From NCBI RefSeq assembly GCF_001748245.1, contig NZ_BDFO01000001.1, positions 1,411,345 through 1,475,344 of the forward strand: DNA of 64,000 bases, in the 5' to 3' direction. The stretch comes from Oligoflexus tunisiensis (GTDB lineage: Bacteria; Bdellovibrionota_B; Oligoflexia; Oligoflexales; Oligoflexaceae). Each line of letters begins with the position of its first letter. Position 1 is the stretch's first letter. The notes beneath the pieces were generated by a model. It was not told where the DNA came from and made no database searches. It saw only the letters and a program-made list of their open reading frames with translations. Positions 44,648-51,979 of the stretch are shown one piece after another. Position numbers and translations under genes: made by a program.

Positions 44648-45928
44648 TCACTGACTCCATTTCTTGAAAATGATACAGCTATTCACATCCCCGAATCCAA
44701 AACTGGCTTTGGCCGCGATGGAGATCGGCATGTCGACAGACTGTTTGGGCACACAGCGTTCGAAAGCCTCGACTTCCGGATGGAAATCTTCGCAGTTACG
44801 CGACCCGTGGACAAAACCATGGGTCATCTGCAGCAGGGTCGCAACCGATTCGATTGCACCAGCGGCACCGAGAGCATGTCCGATCATGGATTTGGTGGAG
44901 TTGATCCGGGGGAATCGATCAGGACCGAGTTCCAATGCTTCAGACCAGTTCCGAACCTCCATGGGGTCAGCCATTGTCGCAGTGAGATGACCGTTAATGT
45001 AGTCGATACTATCAGGAGAAATCTCAGCTTGCATCAAGGCTTTTCGGATACATGTTTGCACTCCGTAGGGGTTTGGCGCCGTCATGCTGCCGCCTGCGCG
45101 CATCCCGCCGGAGTTGGTGGCTGTTCCGATAATTTCGGCATAGATTTTCGCGCCACGCCGCAGCGCCGTTTCCAGCTCTTCTATCACAAGTATGCCGGCA
45201 CCGCTGCCGGGAATAAAACCACCGGCGCTGGCACTCAAGGGGCGTGAGGCGGCTTCCGGTTCATGGTTGTGACCACGATTGAGGACGCGCATGGAATCAA
45301 AACCGGACCAGATATGAGGATCCGATCCTTCCGCACCACCCACCACCATGCGATCGGCCAGACCCCATTGAATGGAGCGGGTCCCCATGACAATGGCTTC
45401 TGTTCCGGTATTGCAGGCGGAACTGTTGCTGCTGACCTGGCCTCCCAAACCGAGCAGACCGCCGACGCGAGCCGAAGCCCCGCTGGCCATGATCTGTTCG
45501 ACCACGGAAGAACCGAGGCGCTTGATCTTATGAGCGGCGACGTTGGGATAGACTTTATCCGAGAAGGTATCCAAACCGCCGATGCCGGTTCCAATGATGG
45601 CACCGGTATCGTCCATGGCCCGCTCGGCGTTGGCTGGCACCGGCTTAAGACCGGCATCCGCAAACGCTTCCAAAGCGGCAATGGCCGCATAACTGATGTA
45701 TTCATTCATCGCAAAACGCAGGTCTTCCGAGAAAAGCTGCTCGGCGACCTCTTTCATGCCCTGTGGAATCCCACCGACCTGGCAGGCAAACCCGAGTTCC
45801 TGCAGGCGGGGCACAAAACGCAAACCCGAACGCATCGCCCGCACCGATGCGGTAAAGTCCGCGCAATTTTTTCCGTTGGGAGCCACGACCCCAAGGCCGG
45901 TGACGACCACTCGTCTTAACTTATGCAT
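44648..45928 (-). CDS. Beta-ketoacyl-ACP synthase (FabF-like)
   Basis: A 426-residue condensing enzyme of the thiolase superfamily that extends acyl chains by two carbons. The active-site cysteine is Cys172 in SNSSACNTG. The decarboxylation residues are His314 (INGHLTATMADP), Lys346 and His351 (STKSMIGHALGAAG), so the Cys-His-His triad is complete. It opens with RRVVVTGLGVVAP as in FabF. GH in place of the usual AHGT before the first His is a small departure. The 5' end overlaps the dehydratase stop by eight bases. It is probably the elongation enzyme for the adjacent ACP. Confidence 0.93.
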   Translation of the reverse strand: MHKLRRVVVTGLGVVAPNGKNCADFTASVRAMRSGLRFVPRLQELGFACQVGGIPQGMKEVAEQLFSEDLRFAMNEYISYAAIAALEAFADAGLKPVPANAERAMDDTGAIIGTGIGGLDTFSDKVYPNVAAHKIKRLGSSVVEQIMASGASARVGGLLGLGGQVSSNSSACNTGTEAIVMGTRSIQWGLADRMVVGGAEGSDPHIWSGFDSMRVLNRGHNHEPEAASRPLSASAGGFIPGSGAGILVIEELETALRRGAKIYAEIIGTATNSGGMRAGGSMTAPNPYGVQTCIRKALMQAEISPDSIDYINGHLTATMADPMEVRNWSEALELGPDRFPRINSTKSMIGHALGAAGAIESVATLLQMTHGFVHGSRNCEDFHPEVEAFERCVPKQSVDMPISIAAKASFGFGDVNSCIIFKKWSQ

Positions 45929-46400
45929 TGCTACTCTTCACTCCCATGCCAGCCATCGTACCGGACGCGGCCAGAACTTCACCAGGAAGATAGAGATCGA
46001 TTTTGGCCTTGAGTTTGCCTCGGCGCCAATAGATCTGTTCCGCCTTCACGGTTACCGTATCGCCTGGCAAGACTGTCTTCAGAAATTCCACCTGGGTTTC
46101 TTGAAACAGGGTCACATATTCTGAGGGGTCCTGACCCGCACTCAATTTTAGATGCATAGCGAATGCCACCAGCCCGATTTGAGCCATGCATTCGACCAGC
46201 ACCACACCAGGGGTGACCGGATTGCCAGGAAAGTGGCCGCGATAGAACCATTCATCTTCACGGAAAGTATACTGGCCTACAATTCGTTGTTCGTCGACTT
46301 CAATAATACGATCGACGAAACGAAAAGGTTTCTGTTGAGGGACCAGGGACAGAACCCGTGTAAATTTTTCTTCCAGCGGCAGATCTTGATAAGCAGTCAT
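45921..46400 (-). CDS. FabZ-like 3-hydroxyacyl-ACP dehydratase
   Basis: A 159-residue hotdog-fold protein. The catalytic histidine is in YRGHFPGNP and the acidic residue in TPGVVLVECMAQIG, both in FabZ positions. KPFRFVDRIIEVDE matches the family's N-terminal strand. ATG 46400 is preferred because GGAG sits 11 bases upstream at the stop of the preceding gene; ATG 46445 would overlap it. It would remove water from 3-hydroxyacyl-ACP between the ketoreduction and enoyl-reduction steps. The 3' end overlaps the ketoacyl synthase start by eight bases. Confidence 0.9.
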   Translation of the reverse strand: MTAYQDLPLEEKFTRVLSLVPQQKPFRFVDRIIEVDEQRIVGQYTFREDEWFYRGHFPGNPVTPGVVLVECMAQIGLVAFAMHLKLSAGQDPSEYVTLFQETQVEFLKTVLPGDTVTVKAEQIYWRRGKLKAKIDLYLPGEVLAASGTMAGMGVKSSNA

Positions 46401-46416
46401 AGGTTTTTCAGCTCCG

Positions 46417-47235
46417 TTAGCCGCTGATGCTTTCGCCGCCATCAACGCGAATCAAAGCGCCGTTGATGAAGGAAGCTTCGTCGCGACTGAGTAGATAAAC
46501 AACCCCGGCGACGTCTTCAGGCGTGGTCATGCGACCCAGTGGGTTGCGGGCAATGGCATGTTCTTTCATGCTTTCACTGCCAGGAATCAGGCGGAGCGCT
46601 GGAGTATCGGTGATGCCGGGCTGCAGAATGTTGCAGCGAATGCCATGAGGTGCAAATTCCTTGGCAATGGTCCGGGCCATCGATTCCAGAGCGCACTTGG
46701 CTGCGGATACCGCGGCGTAACCAAGCCACGCGACCTGATTGCCTTCCGAGGTCAAGCCAAACACGCGCGAGTCCGGGGCAAACATCCCGCGCTTGTGAAT
46801 GTCCTGGACCCAGAAGAGCAGACTGGTTCCCATATTATAGATAGTTTGAGCCACGTCCTCTTCGTTCAGGAGATTGCTGTCATCGAATGGCAAATCAGGA
46901 TTGGCTTTCGGAGCGGCCAGCTTCAGGTTGCCAAGAGCGATCGAGTGAAGGAGAACGCGGATTTTGCCATCACCGAGGGTATCGGCGATACTGTTGAGAA
47001 TAGCCTGACGGCCTTCGTTGCTCAGCGCGTCCATGTTGTACGCTTCGAGCTTCACACCCATGGCGCGGATTTCATCGAAATGAGCATCCACAGTCTTCAT
47101 GGAGCCACGACGGTCGCGGTGAACGACAAAAAGATTGTAGCCGTTTTGAGCGAGTTTTTTGGCTGTTGCCAGGCCCATTCCGCTGGAGCCGCCTAGAACG
47201 AGAGCCCAGGTTTTTGATAAAACGTTACCTTGCAC
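46417..47235 (-). CDS. FabL/FabI-like enoyl-ACP reductase (SDR)
   Basis: A 272-residue short-chain dehydrogenase fold. The NAD(P)-binding motif is LGGSSGMGLA near residue 14. The catalytic pair is Tyr173 and Lys180 with six residues between them (YAAVSAAK), the spacing of enoyl reductases (FabI/FabL) and not the YxxxK of ordinary SDRs. The end, INGALIRVDGGESISG, resembles FabL. It therefore most likely reduces enoyl-ACP. The start is GTG 47235 with AGGAG six bases upstream. It is the first gene of the fab-type cluster, followed by the dehydratase 16 bases on. Confidence 0.87.
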   Translation of the reverse strand: MQGNVLSKTWALVLGGSSGMGLATAKKLAQNGYNLFVVHRDRRGSMKTVDAHFDEIRAMGVKLEAYNMDALSNEGRQAILNSIADTLGDGKIRVLLHSIALGNLKLAAPKANPDLPFDDSNLLNEEDVAQTIYNMGTSLLFWVQDIHKRGMFAPDSRVFGLTSEGNQVAWLGYAAVSAAKCALESMARTIAKEFAPHGIRCNILQPGITDTPALRLIPGSESMKEHAIARNPLGRMTTPEDVAGVVYLLSRDEASFINGALIRVDGGESISG

Positions 47236-47554
47236 TTTTGACTCCTCTCTTGATCCCTCTGAGATGGATCACCTGTGTCGTGCCTGGAACAAGGTGATCA
47301 TTGGTCAATACACCCGTGCGCTCAGAACTGTCCACCCTAATTTCTTTTGCATGTCACGATGCTACGCACAAATAGGGCAAGAAAAGCTCCCGTACTGTGG
47401 CTTGATTACAACAAAAGCTTGGCGCATCAAAAGCTTCGGTGAGGTGGCTGGGAGGCAGACTGGGCCGGGGTTTAGGACGGCAGAAGGGACCGGTTGTCCG
47501 GCCTGAGCGGCCGGGTTGGGTGACATTGCGCGCGGCCCCTGTCGTTGCGCGGCT
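47236..47554. other. Intergenic region upstream of the fatty-acid cluster
   Basis: About 320 bp with no gene seen. It holds the inverted repeat GATCACCT (47267-47274) and AGGTGATC (47292-47299), 8-bp perfect arms with a 17-bp spacer, 32 bp upstream of the enoyl reductase start. Nearer the PRPP synthetase stop is a GC-rich hairpin, CCGGCC/GGCCGG (47498-47514), without a T-run. I could not place a promoter. Confidence 0.55.
47267..47299. promoter_or_regulatory. Inverted repeat, candidate operator of the fatty-acid cluster
   Basis: Perfect 8-bp arms GATCACCT and AGGTGATC lie 17 bp apart, between the enoyl reductase start (47235) and the likely promoter region. The position would let a bound dimer block transcription. 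No regulator gene is next to the cluster. Confidence 0.4.
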
Positions 47555-48505
47555 TCAATTCGGGAAGAGCTCGCTGACCGACTCGTGGTCATGGATGTGT
47601 CGAATCGCTTCTGCGAAGAGCGGAGCGACGGAGACCACCTTGACCTTGGCGCTCAGCTTTTCAAAGCGATACTCCACCGTATCCGTAATCACCAGCTCAT
47701 CGATAATGCTGGAGTCAAACTTGCTGATGGCGCCGTTCGTTAACACCCCATGGGTCACGGCCGCGACGATTTTCTTCGCGCCCTGGGCCCGCGCGGCTTG
47801 CGCCATCGCAATCAGGGAACCGCCGGTGAAGACGATATCATCGACGATGAGCATGTTCTTATCCTTCACATCCCCGACGATATTCCAGATCTGAGCGCTT
47901 TCGCTGTGATCCTTCCGCGTCTTGTTCCCGATCACGACCGGACAGCCCAGTTCCTGACCAAACTTGAAGGCATTCTTGCCGTAACCGACATCGGCGGAAG
48001 CCACAACCCAATCGCTCAGATCCTGTTTGCGGAAATAAGCTGCGAGAACTCCACGGGCATTCAAATGATCGACCGGCTTCCGGAAAAAGCCCTGAATCTG
48101 GGGACTATGCAGATCCATGGTCAGCACGCGATCGATCCCGGCCGCTTCCAGGGCATCGGCACAAACCCGGGCCCGGATCGACACCCGCGGCTCATCCTTC
48201 TTATCACCCTTGGCATAAGAGAAGAAGGGAATCACGGCCGTGACATTCGAAGCCGAGGCGAGTTTCAGGGCATCAACCCAGAACATGAGTTCCATGAAAT
48301 TCTTATCAACCGGAAAGCAGATACCCTGGATGATGAAGCAGTCCTTGCCGCGCACACTTTCAAGCACCCGCACAAACGTATTTCCCTCGCTAAACGTCAG
48401 GACTTCCGATTGGATGGGCTTAATTCTCAGATGCCGGCAGATGCTTTGTCCGAGGTCGGGACAGGCACTGCCAATGATGACGGCTGTATTATTTTTTTGA
48501 GGCAT
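47555..48505 (-). CDS. prs: Divergent ribose-phosphate pyrophosphokinase (PRPP synthetase)
   Basis: A 316-residue enzyme of the PRPP synthetase family, which makes phosphoribosyl pyrophosphate from ribose 5-phosphate and ATP. The length equals E. coli Prs, and the ATP-binding segment (FFSYAKGDKKDEPRVSI) and MDLHSPQIQGFF are recognisable. The ribose-phosphate loop reads VDDIVFTGGSL, with Phe where the typical enzyme has the Asp of DDMIDTGGT. SADVGYGKNA replaces the usual SPDVGG..RAR. Activity may be altered or this may be a paralogue. The start is ATG 48505, 24 bp after the barrel-like gene. Confidence 0.82.
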   Translation of the reverse strand: MPQKNNTAVIIGSACPDLGQSICRHLRIKPIQSEVLTFSEGNTFVRVLESVRGKDCFIIQGICFPVDKNFMELMFWVDALKLASASNVTAVIPFFSYAKGDKKDEPRVSIRARVCADALEAAGIDRVLTMDLHSPQIQGFFRKPVDHLNARGVLAAYFRKQDLSDWVVASADVGYGKNAFKFGQELGCPVVIGNKTRKDHSESAQIWNIVGDVKDKNMLIVDDIVFTGGSLIAMAQAARAQGAKKIVAAVTHGVLTNGAISKFDSSIIDELVITDTVEYRFEKLSAKVKVVSVAPLFAEAIRHIHDHESVSELFPN

Positions 48506-48529
48506 GATGCTCTTTACCTATGCGCTGGA

Positions 48530-49120
48530 TCACCAGCCCAACAACTTAAAGCCGATTTCAAATTGCAGGCAGTCGATCATAGACAATGCGTAAGCTGAAC
48601 GCCAGCCTTTCTCGGGCACCATGCGCCTCCAGGTGAGGCTGGCATCAATTTTCCCATAGTGGGAACGATACAGGTCATAGCTCGCCCCGGCTTCCGTGAC
48701 CTGACTGATGGAGCGATGCGCCCTGCGTTCATCATACTCGTTGACAATCGGATCGCCCTCATTCCCTTCCTGCGGCGTCTCGCGATCGTAGATCCGCATT
48801 TGGCCCGCCCCGATCCCACCCCAAAGGGTCCAGGAGTCCCGGGCATAACCCAGAAAAAAAAGGACATCGTTGCCGTGGATATCGTAACGCCATCCCTTGT
48901 CGGGGGCGTCCTGGATAAGGTATGCGGTCAGATCAAGACCGGCGATGAGGTTCAGGCGCTCCTGAAAGGCTCCAAAACGAAAGGCTCCGTAGCTGCCCCA
49001 GGTGGTCATATCGCGATCCGAGGCTTGCACCCATGATGGGCCCAGACCGATGCGCGCGGTCGTCAGAGGAACGGCTGCTGTGGCTTCTGAGGAAACAGCA
49101 AGCCACAGTCCGCAGGTCAT
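48530..49120 (-). CDS. Exported barrel-like protein of unknown function
   Basis: A 196-residue protein from ATG 49120 (TTG 49123 is also possible). The N-terminus MTCGLWLAVSSEATAA could be a signal peptide, shorter than usual. The rest alternates aromatic strands (WGSYGAFRFGAFQ, VLFFLGYARDSWTLWGG, ASYDLYRSHYGKIDASLTWRR), suggesting a small outer-membrane beta-barrel. No family is recognised. It starts 16 bases after the stop of the winged-helix gene and is 24 bases before prs, so all three may form one operon. Confidence 0.65.
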   Translation of the reverse strand: MTCGLWLAVSSEATAAVPLTTARIGLGPSWVQASDRDMTTWGSYGAFRFGAFQERLNLIAGLDLTAYLIQDAPDKGWRYDIHGNDVLFFLGYARDSWTLWGGIGAGQMRIYDRETPQEGNEGDPIVNEYDERRAHRSISQVTEAGASYDLYRSHYGKIDASLTWRRMVPEKGWRSAYALSMIDCLQFEIGFKLLGW

Positions 49121-49136
49121 CAACGCAGATTCCCAA

Positions 49137-49520
49137 TCAAGCCTGTTTTTTCCTCCGGCCCTGACTGAGACGATAGTCTTCAAAAATTTTGGGCTTAATG
49201 CCATAGACAAAGGCGTCGAGTCCTCCCTGATGCCGGACTTCGTTGTTGGGCTGACTTTCAATATAGCCCCTTTTTTGCAAAGCTTCGATGGTTCTTTGCA
49301 GTTTCACATCGCTCAGTTGCGTGGCCTCCTTGATGTCCTTCAGGTGCGACCAGCGTGGTTGGAACTCGTCCAGAAAACGATCCAAACTCTTCCATGCAGA
49401 CGAATAACGGTCTCCCAGTTCATGCTTACTGGCCAAATGATAGAGCACCAATTTTTCGTTGGCATGCTCCAGATCAGTTTTCCAGATGGCGTCGACGGCA
49501 CGATTGTCCTCTTGAGTCAT
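49137..49520 (-). CDS. Winged-helix DNA-binding protein
   Basis: A 127-residue protein with a strong ribosome-binding site (AAGGAG six bases before ATG 49520). Residues 15 to 95 fit a winged helix: LVLYHLASKHELG, LKDIKEATQLSDVKLQRTIEALQKRGYIE (helix-turn-helix then wing). The pattern resembles MarR-like and phage replication-initiator domains but cannot be placed further. No ligand-binding domain is visible. As the first gene of a possible operon with the barrel-like protein and prs, it may be a local regulator. Confidence 0.72.
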   Translation of the reverse strand: MTQEDNRAVDAIWKTDLEHANEKLVLYHLASKHELGDRYSSAWKSLDRFLDEFQPRWSHLKDIKEATQLSDVKLQRTIEALQKRGYIESQPNNEVRHQGGLDAFVYGIKPKIFEDYRLSQGRRKKQA

Positions 49521-49617
49521 ATTCCGCTCCTTTCGGACGAAGTGTTGGTCATGGGCTGATGATAGCGAAGGAAGGGAAGGTATCCAATGAGGAGAGTTAT
49601 GTGGGTGCAAATGCCAG

Positions 49618-49650
49618 CACCCGCGTTGCCATAGGCGACGCGGGTGTTTT
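49618..49650 (+). terminator. Strong hairpin with T-run on the plus strand
   Basis: CACCCGCGTTGCC, loop ATA, GGCGACGCGGGTG: a 13-bp stem with one G-U pair on the plus strand, followed by TTTTAT. On the minus strand, where infC ends 25 bp away, the stem has an A-C mismatch and no U-run follows. The orientation of the T-run therefore does not match the flanking genes, which are both on the minus strand. It may still end infC transcripts less efficiently. Confidence 0.6.
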
Positions 49651-49670
49651 ATCAGACTCTATGGAAGCGA

Positions 49671-50162
49671 TTATTTAGCGGGCTCCAGGATCGCGGTCGC
49701 GATGGGGCCTGGGATCTTGTTGGATTTACAGGCAATCGTGACAGTGCCGATCACTCTGTCGATCAAATCGTGGGCGCGTTGAGGATTGTCGCGTTCACGA
49801 CCTTTCAGGCGGACGACGATTTTCACCTTGTCCCCGCGTTCAAGGAAGCGATCGATATTGTTCACCTTGGTCTGCAGATCGTGATCCGAGATATTGGCTT
49901 TCAGCTGAATCTCTTTGAGATCCGAAGTCTGCCGATTGGCTTTCTGTTTTTTCTTTTTCTCGTACTGCAGCTTTTTGTAGTCTTCAATCCGGACAACGGG
50001 TGGGTTGACTTCCGGGGCGCTCACCAAGACCAGGTCAAGTCCCTCTTCTTCGGCGAGGCGAAGTGCTTCACTTGCTGTGACAATGTCATTACGACCTTCG
50101 CCAACAAGTCGAACCTCTTTTATGGTTCTCAGGTCAGAACGCTCTAGTACTTTCAAAAAGAT
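49671..50162 (-). CDS. infC: Translation initiation factor IF-3
   Basis: IF-3 checks start-codon pairing and keeps the 30S subunit free. The N-domain shows IKEVRLVGEGRNDIV, the linker KLQYEKKKKQKANRQTSDLKEIQLK, and the C-domain RFLERGDKVKIVVRLKGRE. No ATG fits well: ATG 50225 lacks a ribosome-binding site and adds a 21-residue extension. An AGGAG at 50171-50167 lies four bases before an AUC (50162) and ten bases before TTG 50156. IF-3 genes often start with AUU/AUC/AUA, so AUC 50162 is chosen. rpmI and rplT, the usual partners, are not next to it. Confidence 0.92.
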   Translation of the reverse strand: MFLKVLERSDLRTIKEVRLVGEGRNDIVTASEALRLAEEEGLDLVLVSAPEVNPPVVRIEDYKKLQYEKKKKQKANRQTSDLKEIQLKANISDHDLQTKVNNIDRFLERGDKVKIVVRLKGRERDNPQRAHDLIDRVIGTVTIACKSNKIPGPIATAILEPAK

Positions 50163-50320
50163 CTTACTCCTATTCGTTAACTCGATCGGTTCTTTGGAAC
50201 CTGGCAAAACCCATGGCTCAGCCATTCAATGACCACGTATGCTCATACGGCCGAGTCCGGGTTTGGCAACCTTAATATAACGGCCCGACGGAGGGTCGTC
50301 CATGAAAAAAAGTGCGTAGT

Positions 50321-50599
50321 TCATGAATGTTCGCGGTTCTGACCCGCTTTGGCCCGGGCTATGGCCGCTTCCATATCATTGCTCATGATATCGACGACCA
50401 ATTGGCTGTCCAGACTGCTGAATAGCCAGGGAATCCGTTCGTGGGGTAATTTGCTCATGGCCTTGCGGATACTTTCCGCTGTCCGCGGGCCTCCGACGGC
50501 CCGGATCAGCTCGTCCTTCGCGGCTTCACTCAGTTGGGTCCGGGCTGCGGGGAGCTGGGACTTGACAGCGCGGAGTTTCGATTCGAGATCATCCGTCAT
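50321..50599 (-). CDS. Hypothetical small helical protein
   Basis: A 92-residue protein of unknown function, helical throughout (LRAVKSQLPAARTQLSEAAKDELIRAVG and AMSKLPHERIPWLFSSL). It has no signal peptide or membrane segment. GGAGG lies ten bases before ATG 50599. It is divergent from the cysteine-cluster protein gene 97 bp away and separated from infC by about 100 bp. Confidence 0.65.
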   Translation of the reverse strand: MTDDLESKLRAVKSQLPAARTQLSEAAKDELIRAVGGPRTAESIRKAMSKLPHERIPWLFSSLDSQLVVDIMSNDMEAAIARAKAGQNREHS

Positions 50600-50695
50600 T
50601 TCATGTTATCCTCCGAGGGGAGTCCTGGACACGGGCCACGAATTTCGATAGCCTTGCCGCCTTTCATAGACACACTCCAACCGGACCATCTTGCC

Positions 50696-51943
50696 ATGAA
50701 TGAATTCAAAGCTCTCTTGCAAAAAGACGATCCCTTTCTGCGTCCGTCCCGGCTCGGGAGTCACAATTTTCCTGGTATTTGGACGGCGATGATGCCGCGC
50801 GAATTGTTCGGACTGCAGATTCCGGAGGAACGTCGCGCGACCTGCATGAACTGCCCCAAGGCCTCGCATGAAGGCTTCCGGGCTGACTATCGCTGCTGTA
50901 CCTATCATCCACGCGTCGCCAATTTTCTGCTCGGCCTCGCTTTGGAAACGCCGGTCGGCGAGCGCGTGCTGGATAATATCATGGATCGCGGCATGCTGAT
51001 TCCCGAAGGCATGCACTACGCGCCCGCCCAGTGGGTGGATTATCTGGATGATTTGCAGAGCGATGCCTTCGGTCGCAGTGAAAAGGTGCTGTGCCCGAAC
51101 CTGGATCAGAGCACGGGATATTGCAATATCCATGCGTTTCGCAACGCCGTGTGTTCCACTTTCTTTTGCTACAAGGATCACGGGGACGCGGGCGAAGGCT
51201 TCTGGGATCAGCTCCAGGTCCTGGGCAGTCAGGTGGAAATGGCTCTGGGTCAGTGGGCTCTGGAGCAGGCGGGCTTTGACCTGGATCGTTACTTCAAGGC
51301 CTTCGATCAGCTCGGCAGGAACATTCATAAAGCCTCAGGTCAGCAGGGCTGGCAGGATTCGGCAAGGGAGCTGCTCTGGGGAGACTGGCTGGGTCGCGAA
51401 AAGGAACTGATGCGGGCCTGCGCCGCGGTCATCGTGCGCGAGCGTGAAAACCTCTGGGAGATCGCCAACAGTCAGCCCATCCGCGAGTCCGCGCGCTTCG
51501 ATAAGGCCATGGTGAAAGCCGTTCCCAAACGTCTGGAGGATCAGATCGATCCCGAGGATCTTGAGGACTCGGGCGGTGACACCGTGCGTCCCAGCGTGAT
51601 CTGGCAGGATGTGCTCAAAGCCTACTGGAAACTCTGGTATCTGCCGGAAGGAACCTTTGCTTTGAGCGGCAAGGTCCGGATTGAAAGCAATCCGCGGCAG
51701 TCGCCGCATGATCAGTTTTATCAGGACAAGCCCTATATGATCTTTTACTACCCGCGCAAAGGCAGCAAGGTGATGGACTGGACGCTCGGCATCACGGCCG
51801 CGGAAAAAGCTGTGCTGGACCTTTTTGCTGGAAAATCCCGCGAACTGGATGCCAACCTTTTGATGAATCCTGCGGTCAAGGCTCTCGAGAACGGCAAGGG
51901 ATTTTTGGCGGAAATGCTGCGGCGCAAGGTGCTGGTGGCATGA
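50696..51943 (+). CDS. YkgJ-type cysteine-cluster protein
   Basis: A 415-residue cytoplasmic protein from ATG 50696 (MNEFKALLQKDD). A cysteine cluster resembles the Fe/Zn-chelating CxxCxxCC family (YkgJ): TCMNCPKASHEGF, YRCCTYHP, then LCPNLDQSTGYCNIH and AVCSTFFC. The remaining 250 residues are helical and conserved in composition, without a known enzyme motif. No good ribosome-binding site is visible, and frames back to 50534 would add about 54 residues. It is convergent with PrkA, with a hairpin between the stops. Confidence 0.78.
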   Translation: MNEFKALLQKDDPFLRPSRLGSHNFPGIWTAMMPRELFGLQIPEERRATCMNCPKASHEGFRADYRCCTYHPRVANFLLGLALETPVGERVLDNIMDRGMLIPEGMHYAPAQWVDYLDDLQSDAFGRSEKVLCPNLDQSTGYCNIHAFRNAVCSTFFCYKDHGDAGEGFWDQLQVLGSQVEMALGQWALEQAGFDLDRYFKAFDQLGRNIHKASGQQGWQDSARELLWGDWLGREKELMRACAAVIVRERENLWEIANSQPIRESARFDKAMVKAVPKRLEDQIDPEDLEDSGGDTVRPSVIWQDVLKAYWKLWYLPEGTFALSGKVRIESNPRQSPHDQFYQDKPYMIFYYPRKGSKVMDWTLGITAAEKAVLDLFAGKSRELDANLLMNPAVKALENGKGFLAEMLRRKVLVA

Positions 51944-51945
51944 AG

Positions 51946-51967
51946 GCTGTGGGCCTGAGCCCACAGC
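51946..51967. terminator. Bidirectional hairpin between convergent genes
   Basis: A perfect 9-bp stem, GCTGTGGGC/GCCCACAGC, with loop CTGA lies three bases after the stop of the cysteine-cluster gene and 13 bp from the PrkA stop. No U-run follows on either strand. Confidence 0.55.
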
Positions 51968-51979
51968 TTCGGATTGCGA

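Noticed and set aside
47498..47514. CCGGCC/GGCCGG hairpin as terminator of prs
   Set aside because: No U-run follows on the minus strand, so a terminator call is not supported.
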